Source: an uncultured Mobiluncus sp. (lineage in GTDB: Bacteria; Actinomycetota; Actinomycetes; Actinomycetales; Actinomycetaceae). Taken from it: a stretch of DNA of 64,000 bases. The DNA lies in NCBI RefSeq assembly GCF_947254095.1, contig NZ_CAMYBV010000004.1, forward strand, positions 1 to 64,000. Reading direction: 5' to 3'. The translations under genes were made by a program, and so were the position numbers. How positions within the stretch are numbered: the first letter of the stretch is position 1; each line of letters begins with the position of its first letter. Positions 35,539 through 45,378 of the stretch are shown here, in pieces. Under the pieces are notes generated by a model. The model had not been told where the DNA came from, ran no database searches, and saw only the letters and a list, made by a program, of their open reading frames with translations.

Positions 35539-37059
35539 ATGGCTAAGACGGGCTTATCCATTTCCAAGAAGCTGCTGTCCATCGGCGGCATTTGTTTTCT
35601 GGTCACTCTGGTGGTGGTGGCTATTACCTGGGGTTCCGCCCTGGCGACCCAGAACAGAGTCTCGACCTCCGCGCAGACCGCCACGGTTTCCCGCGATTTT
35701 TCCACCGTGGCTCGGCAGTTCCAGGAGGTCAGACAATCTGGCTTCAACGCTGCCCTCGGCGTCTCGGATGACGACAAGTACCTCCAGGCCACCCAAGAAT
35801 TCACCGCGCAGCTCACAAAATTGCAGGGAGTCCCACTGGATTCTCAGCAGCGGGAAATTGTTTCCCGCCTCCAGGATTTGGCCGCACAACTCCCCGTCAA
35901 CCCTGACGGTGCAGCTCTGGCTAGTGTCAGCACAGAGATGCAAAGCCAGTTAGGTTCCCTGAGAAATACCTTGACTCACAAACATGAAACTGACGTTGCT
36001 GAATTGAACACCATCACCTCCATAAACTCTAATGTCGGTTTAGCGGTGAGCTTGGTTGGTTTGGTGGTGGTGCTGCTGGTTTCCGTGTTGGTGTCCCTGT
36101 CTATCTCCCGCTCCGCGAAGGAAATCAGCAGGGGCCTGAACCGCCTGTCCGCGAAAGACTTTACCTACCAGGTACGCCAAGTTTCTCGTGACGAGATTGG
36201 CGCGATGTCGGCGTTGTTGAATGACGCGGTGAAAAACCTAGGTACTTTGCTGAGCGAAATTTCCACCACCGCCACCGAAACAACGGCAGGTGCCGAAGGG
36301 CTGCGGAAACAGAGCCAAGACGTCGCTGCGAAAGCGAGTGCCGCTCGGGAAACAGTAGCCTCGGTCGCCGGCAATGCCAAGGAAGTCAGTACCCAGATTG
36401 GCGACGTGGCCGCGTCTACTGAACAAATGCGCAGCGCTGTCACCGAGATTTCAACTAATGCCGCGACAGCCGCGAAATCAGCCGCGCAAGCCACCACGTT
36501 GACCGCGCAGGCTAATGAAGTCATGGGCGAACTGGACAAGGCTTCCGAAGCAATCAGTTCGGTCATTGAAACCATCAAAATGGTGGCGGAGCAAACCAAC
36601 CTTTTGGCCCTAAACGCCACCATCGAGGCTTCTCGTGCCGGAGAAGCCGGGAGGGGTTTCGCGGTGGTGGCCTCCGAGGTGAAGGATTTGGCTTTGGGCA
36701 CCAAGTCTGCCGCTGTTGAAGTGTCTGAAAGTATCACCAAGATTCAGTCAGATACCCAAGCTGCGATGCAGGCGATAACTGAGATAACCGGAATTATCTC
36801 AAACATTAATGACTTTCAGTCCACCGTGGCGGCGGCTATTGAGGAGCAAACCGCGACGATTTCATCTATGGCACAAACCGTGACGGAGGTGTCAGACGAT
36901 TCTGCACGAGTTACAGACAACCTATATAGCATTGAGGCTAAAACTGAAGCGACGGTGAAGGAGCTGCAGGAAGCCAGCGAGGACATGGTGCTCAGCGCCC
37001 AGGAATTCGAGACGCTCCAACAGACATTGTCCCAGTTCAAGTGGGTGAATGAAGCATGA
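35539..37059 (+). CDS. Methyl-accepting chemotaxis protein (first of a tandem pair)
   Basis: A 506-residue chemoreceptor. I choose ATG 35539 because GAGGAGG lies just before it; frames from 35413 or 35521 add unconserved residues. Membrane segments are at about residues 10-32 and 164-190, enclosing an external sensor of ~130 residues. A HAMP domain follows ([20 protein letters not shown]). The signalling hairpin is [20 protein letters not shown] and [12 protein letters not shown] at ~351-385. No C-terminal CheR-tether pentapeptide is present. The ligand is unknown. Its stop overlaps the second receptor. Confidence 0.9.
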   Translation: MAKTGLSISKKLLSIGGICFLVTLVVVAITWGSALATQNRVSTSAQTATVSRDFSTVARQFQEVRQSGFNAALGVSDDDKYLQATQEFTAQLTKLQGVPLDSQQREIVSRLQDLAAQLPVNPDGAALASVSTEMQSQLGSLRNTLTHKHETDVAELNTITSINSNVGLAVSLVGLVVVLLVSVLVSLSISRSAKEISRGLNRLSAKDFTYQVRQVSRDEIGAMSALLNDAVKNLGTLLSEISTTATETTAGAEGLRKQSQDVAAKASAARETVASVAGNAKEVSTQIGDVAASTEQMRSAVTEISTNAATAAKSAAQATTLTAQANEVMGELDKASEAISSVIETIKMVAEQTNLLALNATIEASRAGEAGRGFAVVASEVKDLALGTKSAAVEVSESITKIQSDTQAAMQAITEITGIISNINDFQSTVAAAIEEQTATISSMAQTVTEVSDDSARVTDNLYSIEAKTEATVKELQEASEDMVLSAQEFETLQQTLSQFKWVNEA

Positions 37060-38690
37060 TGAGACCGCAAAGCCGCCAAGGCGGGAACAAAAAATCTCAG
37101 CTACGCCTGAATGTGTTGATTAAGGTTCTGCTGATGGGGATTGTAGGAATCCTGGGCATAGCCTCGTTCGTGATATGTTCCGCCATAACTGACGATATCT
37201 ATTATGGGAAAGTACGTAACTACCAGGATTTAATCCGGATTTCAGACCAAGTCAGTGCCGTATCCGAGCTGGTCAGGCAGAGTCAAGCTGATTACATGCA
37301 AAACGATTTTGCCAGCCATAATCCCACCCAGAATCTGGAACCCCAGCCGATTACAGAGACTATCGAGCAGGCCGTATCCGACTTGAACACCGCTCAAGAC
37401 ATTTTCTCTAAGTCTGGATTGCGAGATGAACAGCTGCGGAAACAATTTGCGCAGGCAGTCTCCAGCCTGGAGTCATACCGGCAGGCCGTTGCGCAAACCG
37501 AGAACAGCGGCGAGAGCCTGGCTGTGGATGAATCGGTCATTGCAGCGACCCTGTCTGAATTAGATACCCTGCAGAACTCGCTGTCCTCTCTCAGTGACAC
37601 GGTTTTGCAACAAACCAACGGCTTAGTAGGGAAAAACGTCATTATTCACGCCATCGACATCGTCATAGCTTTCCTGGTGGTGGCGTTTATCCTGCATCGA
37701 GTGCGTCGGGGAATCGTCGCTTCCGTTACTAAACTGCATTCTTCGGTTCTGGCGTTACGAAATGGTGACTTGACCCCGCGACTGACATCGAACTCAAACG
37801 ACGAAGTCGCTGATATGCTCCGAGCCTTGGCGTATTCACAGGATGAGCTAACCGACGTGTTAAGCGAAGGGCAAATCTTGGCAGCTAAGACAGCCGCGCA
37901 GACCAACCGGGTGGCGCAGGTCGCTTCCACGGCGGCCACAAACGCCGCGGAAACGGTGGAATTAGCGAAATCTACGACTGAGTCTCTCAACGGTATCGTT
38001 GCAAATCTGCAAACTGTTGCCAGTGGATCTGAGGAAATGAACGCTGCCATCGCAGAGATATCAGCCAGCTCCGCGGAGGCCTCCCGCACCGCTAACGAGG
38101 CTACCGAGTTTTCCCGCAACACCCAGGAGACTATCTTGCGACTGCAGGACTCTACCCTCAAGGTTGAGACCGTCATCGGTACGGTGACCAGCATTGCTTC
38201 CCAAACGAACCTGCTGGCCTTGAACGCCACTATTGAAGCCGCTCGAGCTGGTGAATCAGGGAAAGATTTTGCAGTGGTCGCCAGTGAGGTCAAGGATTTG
38301 GCGGCAGAAACAGCCAAGGCGACGAGCCAGATTGCTGTGATAATTAACGACATCCAGGAAAAAACCCAGCTAACTGTCGCCGCTATCGACGAAATTGCTG
38401 GAGTTATTTCACAAGTCAATGACTACCAAACCACCATTTCGGCCGCAGTTGAGGAACAGAATGCCGTCACGCAAAACATTGCGCAGGCAATTTCTAGCGC
38501 GGCGAATGACTCGGGTGTCGTCCTGGAGAACCTGGAGGATTATTGCACGAACGTTACCAAGGCTCAGTCTGATGTTGATGAACTTTCTCAGGACGCGAGC
38601 GCTCTTTCTAAACAGGTGACTGTGCTCATTGGGGAGTTGTCCAAGCTAAAGACTCGCCCCGCAGGGGACGAGGCGCCTGAACGCAACTAA
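37056..38690 (+). CDS. Methyl-accepting chemotaxis protein (second of a tandem pair)
   Basis: A 544-residue chemoreceptor starting in the stop of the first (ATGA at 37056-37059). Membrane segments lie at about residues 25-47 and 192-215, with a ~145-residue external domain between. HAMP-like [20 protein letters not shown] is followed by the signalling hairpin [20 protein letters not shown] at ~382. The sensor differs from that of its neighbour, so the pair probably reads different signals or works as a mixed array. No che or flagellar genes are in the window. Confidence 0.9.
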   Translation: MMRPQSRQGGNKKSQLRLNVLIKVLLMGIVGILGIASFVICSAITDDIYYGKVRNYQDLIRISDQVSAVSELVRQSQADYMQNDFASHNPTQNLEPQPITETIEQAVSDLNTAQDIFSKSGLRDEQLRKQFAQAVSSLESYRQAVAQTENSGESLAVDESVIAATLSELDTLQNSLSSLSDTVLQQTNGLVGKNVIIHAIDIVIAFLVVAFILHRVRRGIVASVTKLHSSVLALRNGDLTPRLTSNSNDEVADMLRALAYSQDELTDVLSEGQILAAKTAAQTNRVAQVASTAATNAAETVELAKSTTESLNGIVANLQTVASGSEEMNAAIAEISASSAEASRTANEATEFSRNTQETILRLQDSTLKVETVIGTVTSIASQTNLLALNATIEAARAGESGKDFAVVASEVKDLAAETAKATSQIAVIINDIQEKTQLTVAAIDEIAGVISQVNDYQTTISAAVEEQNAVTQNIAQAISSAANDSGVVLENLEDYCTNVTKAQSDVDELSQDASALSKQVTVLIGELSKLKTRPAGDEAPERN

Positions 38691-38911
38691 TGCAGCCCCG
38701 CCCTGAGCGCTCGCCAGATAGGTACAAGTGAGGCGTGGCTGCTCAAGTCCTCTCCGTGCAGAAGCCCCTTTCGTGGAGCCTCATGTCCGTTTGGTTGCGT
38801 GGGGCCTTAGGCGGCAGGATTGTCTCTTTGGCCTAGTGTGCGGGTCGGGCAGTCGCAGCCACCCCAGCCTTACAATCCAAATACGCCGCCACCCCAGAAT
38901 TCCTGAAGCTG

Positions 38912-38941
38912 AGTGGAACCCCACCATGGTGGGGTTCCACT
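38912..38941. repeat. 30-bp perfect palindrome
   Basis: AGTGGAACCCCACCA is followed directly by its exact reverse complement, centred on CCATGG. It lies 1 nt beyond the stop of the PIN toxin gene and 221 nt beyond the chemoreceptor stop, between convergent genes. It could be a bidirectional terminator, but no T-run follows on either strand. Confidence 0.75.
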
Positions 38942-38942
38942 G

Positions 38943-39356
38943 CTATTGAAGGGGGTTAACCACGGTGACACCGTCGAAGACCATGCCCTCACTGAGGTCC
39001 TCGCTCCAGATTTCTTTGCAGCCCCCGCGTTTCGCGGCCGCAACAATCATGGCGTCCCAGATAGAGATTTGGAAACGACCAGCAATTTGAACGGCTTGGT
39101 TTACCAGGCGCGCGTCAGCAGGGATGACGGTTTGGAAGCTAAGATGCTCGATGATTTCATCAGCAATTTGTCCGGCCGCAGTGTCTTTCAGTTTGCGGGT
39201 CAGGACATTGTATAGCTCCAGTAAAACCTGGGTGCTCAGTACCCGGTGGGGGAGCTGTTCCAGGGCGGCAAGCGCACGCTCGCGTTTTTCGGGTTCGTGG
39301 CTGTCGAATGAATAAACCAGGATGTTGGTGTCAAGAAAAACGTTCGAGGCGCTCAC
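38943..39356 (-). CDS. PIN-domain ribonuclease toxin (VapC-like)
   Basis: A 137-residue PIN domain from GTG 39356, with GAGAGGA at a suitable distance. A longer frame from 39416 overlaps the antitoxin too far. Acidic active-site residues are visible: Asp in VFLDTNILVYSFD, Glu in LLELYNVL, Asp in SIWDAMIVAAA and the late acidic SEDLSEG. VapC toxins cut tRNA or rRNA to stop growth. It overlaps the antitoxin gene by 26 nt, the usual coupled order with the antitoxin first. Confidence 0.85.
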   Translation of the reverse strand: MSASNVFLDTNILVYSFDSHEPEKRERALAALEQLPHRVLSTQVLLELYNVLTRKLKDTAAGQIADEIIEHLSFQTVIPADARLVNQAVQIAGRFQISIWDAMIVAAAKRGGCKEIWSEDLSEGMVFDGVTVVNPLQ

Positions 39357-39582
39357 GATACAAATCCTCTCGAGTCCAGGTACGTCCTTCCGGTCCGCTG
39401 CCGGCGGTAGAGTCACGAGCTAGGTCGAGGAATTCCTTCCAATGCGATTCCTGGGTGTCGGTGTTGGCGTATTCCTCGAGTTTCCTGGCGAGGTACTGGT
39501 TCACGGACTCGTCGTTTTCCAGCGCCTTGATACGGGCACGTTTCAAGACTTTGGGATCAACGTTGATGGTAAAACTGGTCAT
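39331..39582 (-). CDS. Putative antitoxin of the PIN toxin
   Basis: An 83-residue protein from ATG 39582 (MTSFTINVDPKVLKRARIKA). The N-terminus has the ribbon-helix-helix pattern of DNA-binding antitoxins (short beta strand, then ARIKALENDESVNQYLARKL). The C-terminus, rich in charged residues (GRTWTREDLYRERLERFS), would wrap the toxin. Such complexes usually repress their own promoter, which should lie in 39583-39630. Confidence 0.75.
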   Translation of the reverse strand: MTSFTINVDPKVLKRARIKALENDESVNQYLARKLEEYANTDTQESHWKEFLDLARDSTAGSGPEGRTWTREDLYRERLERFS

Positions 39583-39942
39583 AGGTTGATTGTAGCGCAA
39601 CTCGTGTAGCACGGGAAGACGAAAAAACGGGTTGACTTTGCAATAGACCCTTTGGGAGGTTTTTCTAGACGGGTTGCGTAACCGAGAGAACCTCTAGAAA
39701 CTACTTCATCACTCATGCCAACAACCTATTTCCGCGCGCAAACTACGCACCGCCCTTGTGCAAAAATACGTGAGGTACGCCGTGATTTTGACCCAGGCGG
39801 GCGAAATCGCTAAGATTAAACGGTTGTATGCCCTCGAGTTGGTGACCATTCCCACTCATACCGCTGTCATCCCGGGGCACACGCAAACTTTCATCATCAC
39901 AAAAGTGATGAGACCGACGATTAAGAATTGAAGGCTAGAGAA
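39583..39942. other. Spacer between the toxin-antitoxin pair and rplM
   Basis: A 360-nt stretch without a gene. It holds the antitoxin promoter region on one side and the rplM promoter (39788-39816) on the other, then a ~120-nt rplM leader in which no clear structure was recognised. Confidence 0.6.
39788..39816 (+). promoter_or_regulatory. Promoter of rplM-rpsI
   Basis: TTGACC at 39788-39793, a 17-nt spacer and TAAGAT at 39811-39816, close to the vegetative consensus. Transcription should begin near 39823, leaving a leader of about 120 nt. Confidence 0.7.
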
Positions 39943-40386
39943 GTGCGTACTTATTCACCCAAGGCTGGTGACGCTGACGCGAAGTGGCACGTAGTAGATG
40001 CTGATGGCATCGTGCTGGGACGCTTGGCTTCCCAGGTAGCTACCTTGCTGCGCGGCAAGCACAAGCCGACCTTCGCTCCCAACTTTGATAACGGAGACTA
40101 CGTCATTGTTATCAACGCGGAAAAGGTCGTGTTGACCGGCAACAAATGGACTGAAAAGACTGCCTACCACCACTCGGGTTTCCCCGGTGGCTTGAAGGCG
40201 ACCTCTTACCAGGAAATGCGGGACAAGCAACCCGAGAAAATCATCGAGAAGGCAGTTAGGGGAATGATGCCTCATAACCGCCTCTCCAAACAGCAAATGA
40301 CGAAGCTGAAGGTTTACGCCGGACCGGAACATCCGCACGCCGGCCAGAACCCGGAAGTTTTTGAACTCACGCAAATCGCGCAATAA
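39943..40386 (+). CDS. rplM: 50S ribosomal protein L13
   Basis: A 147-residue L13 starting at GTG 39943 ([20 protein letters not shown]), the usual family start; a TTG at 39928 would add five residues. The core [20 protein letters not shown] and [20 protein letters not shown] are intact. L13 is an early 50S assembly protein. It is followed by rpsI, the standard pair. Confidence 0.96.
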   Translation: MRTYSPKAGDADAKWHVVDADGIVLGRLASQVATLLRGKHKPTFAPNFDNGDYVIVINAEKVVLTGNKWTEKTAYHHSGFPGGLKATSYQEMRDKQPEKIIEKAVRGMMPHNRLSKQQMTKLKVYAGPEHPHAGQNPEVFELTQIAQ

Positions 40387-40415
40387 GCGCGGTTCGCAAA
40401 ACCTCAAGGAGTATC

Positions 40416-40910
40416 GTGGCGAAGACCACTGCAGAAATCGAAGAGCTGGAGGATGTCCCCAGCGAATACACCACCGAGACTCCGGCGGCTCAGGATGAAC
40501 CGGGTCGTGGGAATTCTCGTATTGACAAAGGCATGGGGCTGGGGCGCCGTAAAGAAGCCGTAGCCCGCGTGCGTTTGGTTCCGGGTAACGGCAATTGGAC
40601 TATCAACGGCCGCAGCCTGGAAGACTACTTCCCGAACAAGTTGCACCAGCAATTGGTCATGGCACCTTTCGTGCTGTTGGACTTGCAGGGGCGTTTCGAC
40701 GTCAAGGCTCGCATTGACGGCGGCGGTATTTCCGGCCAGGCCGGTGCGCTGCGCTTGGGCGTGTCCCGTGCGCTGAACGAAATCGATCGTGACGCTAACC
40801 GTCCCGCGCTTAAGAAAGCCGGCTTCCTGACCCGCGACGCTCGCGCCGTGGAACGCAAGAAGGCTGGCCTTAAGAAGGCTCGCAAGGCGCCGCAGTACTC
40901 GAAGCGCTAA
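40416..40910 (+). CDS. rpsI: 30S ribosomal protein S9
   Basis: A 164-residue S9. The first ~45 residues are an acidic, non-conserved extension; the core begins [20 protein letters not shown] and ends [12 protein letters not shown], the basic tail that touches P-site tRNA. AAGGAG precedes the GTG start. Confidence 0.97.
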   Translation: MAKTTAEIEELEDVPSEYTTETPAAQDEPGRGNSRIDKGMGLGRRKEAVARVRLVPGNGNWTINGRSLEDYFPNKLHQQLVMAPFVLLDLQGRFDVKARIDGGGISGQAGALRLGVSRALNEIDRDANRPALKKAGFLTRDARAVERKKAGLKKARKAPQYSKR

Positions 40911-40928
40911 ACAGAATCGAGACTTATG

Positions 40929-40966
40929 CTGGTGGGGTTCTCCTGGAGGACCCCACCAGTTTTTTT
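40929..40966 (+). terminator. Terminator after rpsI
   Basis: CTGGTGGGGT (40929-40938) pairs perfectly with ACCCCACCAG (40950-40959), followed by seven T. A textbook intrinsic terminator 18 nt after the stop. Confidence 0.93.
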
Positions 40967-41090
40967 GCTCGCAGCCCCGGCGAAATACGCATGAGAGAAC
41001 GGTAATCCGCTAGTTTTCGGGTCCTGATTTATTTCCCGTTTGCGAACCGTGGAATAATGGTGAAGTTAGGAAACTAGAAAGGCAGAAACT

Positions 41091-42545
41091 ATGTCGCAAA
41101 GACTTTTCGGTACTGACGGGGTTCGCGGACTGGCCAACGAAGACATCACCGCGGAACTGGCTTTGAACTTGGGGGTGGCTGCGGCTCGCCTGGTGGTTGA
41201 AGAAAAAATTATGGCCACCGGCCAGATGCCCATCGTGAAAGACCTTTTGAAAGAGCAACGCGAGTCGGCTATGGCGGAATCGCGCACCGGGATAAAGCGT
41301 CCCCGGTTGATACCCGAAGAACCCGCCAAGCCGCGAGCCATCATTGGTCGCGATACGCGCGTTTCTGGGCAGTTCCTGGATCACGCCCTGGCGGCGGGAC
41401 TGTCCAGCGCCGGTATGGATGTTACTCGTGTCGGCGTAATCCCGACTCCGGGCGTCGCCTACCTCACCGAATCCCAAGACATCGAGTTGGGCGTGGTCAT
41501 CAGCGCGTCGCATAACCCTATGCAAGACAACGGCATCAAGTTTTTTGCCCGCGGCGGTTACAAACTCCCTGACGAAATGGAGGACCGGGTCCAAGCCATG
41601 CTGGGCCAGGACTGGGAACGTCCCCTCGGCTCCGGGGTCGGCGATGTGGTCGCCAACGGCAAAGCCGCCGACGATGCCTATGTCAATCACCTGGTAGACA
41701 CCGTTCCGGTGTCGTTGCACGGGCTGAAAATCGTGGTGGACTGTGCCAACGGGGCAGCTTCGGAAATTGGTCCGCGGGCGCTGCGTGAAGCCGGCGCGGA
41801 CGTCATCGTCATTAACGCCTCTCCCGATGGGCGCAACATTAACCTGAACTGCGGTTCGACTCACCCTAAGCAACTGAAATCCATGGTGGTAGCCGCCGGG
41901 GCAGACTTCGGGGTGGCGTTCGACGGGGACGCGGATCGCTGCCTGGCGGTGGACGGTGCCGGAAACCTAGTAGATGGCGACCAAATCATGGGGATGCTGG
42001 CCTTGGACATGCACCGGGCGGGAATACTGACAGATGACACCCTGGTGCTGACCGTGATGAGTAATCTCGGGCTGCGTTTAGCGATGCAGCAGGCGGGAAT
42101 CAAGACCCCCACCACCGCGGTAGGGGACCGCTACGTGCTGGAGGAAATGCGCGCCCACGGCTACATTTTGGGTGGAGAACAGTCCGGCCATGTTATCAAT
42201 GCCCGCTACGCCACCACCGGCGACGGCATCCTCACCGCTCTGCAAGTGGCGGCGACTGTGGCCTCTCACCAGGCCGCTCTGAGCGAACTCGTGTCGCCTA
42301 TCCAAAAGCTGCCCCAAACCCTGATTAATGTTCCCGGAGTGGACAAGACCCGCGTGGACGATCCGCGCTTGGCCGAGGACGTCGCGCAGGCCGAAGCGCG
42401 TCTGGGGGATACTGGTCGAGTGCTGCTGCGTTCTTCCGGTACTGAACCCCTGGTGCGGGTCATGGTAGAAGCCGCGACCCAAGAACAGGCCGATGCGGAG
42501 GCTCAAACCCTCGCTGGCCGGGTACAGGAACTATTAGCGCTGTAA
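41091..42545 (+). CDS. glmM: Phosphoglucosamine mutase
   Basis: A 484-residue enzyme converting glucosamine 6-phosphate to glucosamine 1-phosphate for cell-wall UDP-GlcNAc. The active-site serine is in VVISASHNPMQDNGIKFF; metal-binding aspartates are in AFDGDADRC; the sugar loop is GEQSGHVI; the phosphate site is RSSGTEPLVRV. It is about 35 residues longer than usual because of an insertion between the N-terminal RLFGTDGVRGLAN region and AIIGRDTRVSG (about 41190-41335). GAAAGG precedes the ATG. glmS follows. Confidence 0.95.
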   Translation: MSQRLFGTDGVRGLANEDITAELALNLGVAAARLVVEEKIMATGQMPIVKDLLKEQRESAMAESRTGIKRPRLIPEEPAKPRAIIGRDTRVSGQFLDHALAAGLSSAGMDVTRVGVIPTPGVAYLTESQDIELGVVISASHNPMQDNGIKFFARGGYKLPDEMEDRVQAMLGQDWERPLGSGVGDVVANGKAADDAYVNHLVDTVPVSLHGLKIVVDCANGAASEIGPRALREAGADVIVINASPDGRNINLNCGSTHPKQLKSMVVAAGADFGVAFDGDADRCLAVDGAGNLVDGDQIMGMLALDMHRAGILTDDTLVLTVMSNLGLRLAMQQAGIKTPTTAVGDRYVLEEMRAHGYILGGEQSGHVINARYATTGDGILTALQVAATVASHQAALSELVSPIQKLPQTLINVPGVDKTRVDDPRLAEDVAQAEARLGDTGRVLLRSSGTEPLVRVMVEAATQEQADAEAQTLAGRVQELLAL

Positions 42546-42570
42546 AACCGCGCTGTGAAAGCGAGGAAAT

Positions 42571-44580
42571 GTGTGTGGAATTGTCGGTGCTGTCGGGTCC
42601 CAGAGCTCCAAGTTCGCTGAGGAAACTGTCCTGGAAGGACTGTCTCGTCTGGAATACCGCGGCTATGATTCAGCCGGAATCGCGGTGGTCGACACGACTA
42701 GCGCGAGTCCCGAAATTACGGTCGAAAAGGAAGTCGGAAAACTCTCCGAACTGCGCAAAACCTTAGAAAAGCGCCCTTTACCCAACGCCACCACTGCGAT
42801 TGGGCACACCCGTTGGGCCACCCACGGGGGCGTCACTCGTGACAACGCCCACCCCCACCTGTCTTATGACAAAAAATTGGCGCTGATACACAACGGCATT
42901 ATCGAGAACGCGGAACCTTACCGCGCCCACCTGGAAGCTCTGGGCATCAAATGCGTCAGCGAAACCGACACCGAAGTGGTCGCTCACCTGCTAGAACGTG
43001 CCTACCTGGCCGAACCGGGCGGGAACGCCGAAAACGCTGGTGAACAGTCGATAACCCCCGGTACTATCCCTTTGCACAGCCTGGATCCGAACTTGAGCTG
43101 CGCGGCGGGGGCGACCCGGTTGGCGCGGGCGATGCTGAAGGTCACCAGGGATTTGGAGGGTTCGTTCACCCTGTTGGTGGAGCACGTGGACGCGCCGGGC
43201 GTGATTGTGGCGGCGCGGCGGTCGTCTCCGCTGGTACTGGGGTTGTCACAAGGGACGAACTTCCTCGGCTCTGACGTGCTGGCTTTCGCGGCGCGCACGA
43301 AACAGGCGCTGGAAATTGGTCAGGATGAAGTAGTGGTTGTGACCCCGGCCGGAGTGCTGGTCATGGACCAGCAGGGCAACGAAATCCTGCACACGCAAGG
43401 CCTAGACGTTATCGCCAAGAATCCCGCCCAGCGCAAACGGGCTTTTGAAGTCGATTTCGCAACCGACCGCGTCACCAAAGAAGGCTTTGACACCTTTATG
43501 GAAAAGGAAATCCGGGAACAGCCGCGGGCGGTGGGGGACACCATCGCGGGACGGCTGGATGCCACCGAGGCGCTGACCTTGGACGAACTGCGGATTGAAG
43601 CCGAAGTGTTCCGCTCCATCACTTCGGTGATTATTGTGGCCTGCGGTACGGCCTCGTACGCCGGGCAGGTGGCTCGCTACGCTATCGAACACTGGTGCCG
43701 GATTCCGTGTGAGGTGGAACTGGCCCACGAGTTTCGTTACCGGGACCCGGTGGTGAGCCGGCGCACCCTGGTGGTGGCGATTTCTCAGTCCGGGGAAACC
43801 ATGGACACGATTATGGCTATCCGTCACGCCCGCGAACAGGGGGCACGGGTCTTGGCCATCGTGAATACGCCCGGCTCCACAATTTCTCGCGAGGCTGACG
43901 CGGTACTGTTGACCCACGCCGGGCCGGAGATTGCGGTGGCCTCCACCAAGGCGTTTACCGCCCAAATAGCGGCGTGTTACCTGTTAGGTTTGTACCTGGC
44001 TCAGGTTCGGGGCAACAAATATGCCGATGAAATCGCGGATTACCTGGAAAAACTTGGCCAGATGCCGGCGCGGATGCAGACCGTTTTGGACCGTTACGCT
44101 GGCTCCGCTGACTTAGGCGCGAACCTTGACGACATCAAATCAGTGATTTTCCTGGGGCGTCACGTCGGTTTCCCGGTGGCGCTGGAGGGGGCGCTGAAAC
44201 TGAAAGAAATCGCCTATCTGCACGCCGAAGGCTTCGCAGCCGGAGAACTGAAGCACGGGCCCATTGCCCTGGTGGAGTCCGGGCAGCCGGTTGTCATTAT
44301 TGTCCCCACCCCGCGCCGACCCGAGTTGCATCGCAAAGTCGTGTCCAATATCGAAGAAGTCCGGGCGCGTGGGGCTGTGACTCTGGTAGTGGCCGAAGAC
44401 GGGGATGATTCCGTGAACGAGTTTGCGGACGTGGTGTGGCGGGTGCCTCCCACGCCCACCTTGATGCGTCCCCTGGTAGACGTGATTCCGCTGCAGCTGT
44501 TGGCTTTGCGGATGGCGGGACATCTGGGATACGACGTGGACCAGCCGCGTAACTTGGCCAAGTCGGTCACGGTTGAATAG
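42571..44580 (+). CDS. glmS: Glutamine-fructose-6-phosphate aminotransferase (isomerising)
   Basis: A 669-residue GlmS making glucosamine 6-phosphate from fructose 6-phosphate and glutamine. The start codon is GTG followed at once by Cys2, the glutaminase nucleophile (M-CGIVGAVGS). GHTRWATHGGVTRDNAHPH is conserved. Two SIS domains follow (ACGTASYAGQVARYAIEHWC; FLGRHVGFPVALEGALKLKE) and the C-terminus LAKSVTVE is the catalytic end. An insertion of about 30 residues near residues 148-180 (PGGNAENAGEQSITPG) lengthens the glutaminase domain. GAGGAA is the ribosome site. Confidence 0.96.
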   Translation: MCGIVGAVGSQSSKFAEETVLEGLSRLEYRGYDSAGIAVVDTTSASPEITVEKEVGKLSELRKTLEKRPLPNATTAIGHTRWATHGGVTRDNAHPHLSYDKKLALIHNGIIENAEPYRAHLEALGIKCVSETDTEVVAHLLERAYLAEPGGNAENAGEQSITPGTIPLHSLDPNLSCAAGATRLARAMLKVTRDLEGSFTLLVEHVDAPGVIVAARRSSPLVLGLSQGTNFLGSDVLAFAARTKQALEIGQDEVVVVTPAGVLVMDQQGNEILHTQGLDVIAKNPAQRKRAFEVDFATDRVTKEGFDTFMEKEIREQPRAVGDTIAGRLDATEALTLDELRIEAEVFRSITSVIIVACGTASYAGQVARYAIEHWCRIPCEVELAHEFRYRDPVVSRRTLVVAISQSGETMDTIMAIRHAREQGARVLAIVNTPGSTISREADAVLLTHAGPEIAVASTKAFTAQIAACYLLGLYLAQVRGNKYADEIADYLEKLGQMPARMQTVLDRYAGSADLGANLDDIKSVIFLGRHVGFPVALEGALKLKEIAYLHAEGFAAGELKHGPIALVESGQPVVIIVPTPRRPELHRKVVSNIEEVRARGAVTLVVAEDGDDSVNEFADVVWRVPPTPTLMRPLVDVIPLQLLALRMAGHLGYDVDQPRNLAKSVTVE

Positions 44581-44595
44581 GTCCTTGCGGGCAAT

Positions 44596-45339
44596 ATGCT
44601 GACCCCGACGCTTCTAAACGGAGCCCCCGCCCTGGCTTTGCTGCTCAAAACGGGCGGTGACGGCGGTTGGGTGCCGATTTCGCAAACCATCACGGAATGG
44701 ATCCACAGCTTTGCCGGTTCCCCTTTGGCCCTGCTGGTTTTAGCGGGTCTGTGCTTTACGGACGCTTTTTTCCCACCCGTGCCCGCCGAATCAATCGTCA
44801 TCGGCTTAACTTCTTGGTACTTCGCCGCTCCCGGTCACATGGTTCCGCTACTAGGGATTTTTCTCTGCGCCGTCGTCGGAGCGACCCTCGGTGATTCTTT
44901 TGCTTTCTTCCTGGGGACCCGCATCCACGTGCAGCGCATCAAATCGTGGCGGGATGGCAAGGGCGAACAGGTTTTCGAGCGAACCGCGAAACTTTTGCAC
45001 AAGCGCGGTACATCGTTTATCTTTGCGGCGCGTTTTGTCCCCGGTGGGCGGGTGGCAGTCAACATGTGTGCCGGAGCGACCGGTTTTCCCTACCGCCGTT
45101 TCTTGCGCACCGACCTGGCTGCCGTAATCTGTTGGGTGTCCTACGGAATGTCTATCGGTTTCGCCTCCGGGAGCATCCTGGGGCCAATCAATCCGCTGTT
45201 AGCGACCCTGGTAGGGATGGTGGGGGGAGTAATCCTCAGCCTCTTGCTGGATCGTTTGGTCGTGTGGGTGCAGCGGCGGTTTCAGTCGGATCGGCTCGAT
45301 TCGTCAGAAGAATCGACCGGTAGCGAACCGCAGAAGTGA
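44596..45339 (+). CDS. DedA-family membrane protein
   Basis: A 247-residue DedA protein with about five membrane segments. The family features FFPPVPAESIVIGL near residue 57 and FIFAARFVPGGRVAVNMCAG near 138 are clear; the arginines of the latter are needed for function in E. coli members. DedA proteins act in membrane lipid (polyprenyl phosphate or phospholipid) translocation and envelope homeostasis. It starts 15 nt after glmS and may be co-transcribed; an undecaprenyl-phosphate role would fit with cell-wall neighbours. Confidence 0.85.
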   Translation: MLTPTLLNGAPALALLLKTGGDGGWVPISQTITEWIHSFAGSPLALLVLAGLCFTDAFFPPVPAESIVIGLTSWYFAAPGHMVPLLGIFLCAVVGATLGDSFAFFLGTRIHVQRIKSWRDGKGEQVFERTAKLLHKRGTSFIFAARFVPGGRVAVNMCAGATGFPYRRFLRTDLAAVICWVSYGMSIGFASGSILGPINPLLATLVGMVGGVILSLLLDRLVVWVQRRFQSDRLDSSEESTGSEPQK

Positions 45340-45378
45340 ACAAAACATCCTGGTGAGGCCGGTGAAGCGGGCCGGGCC

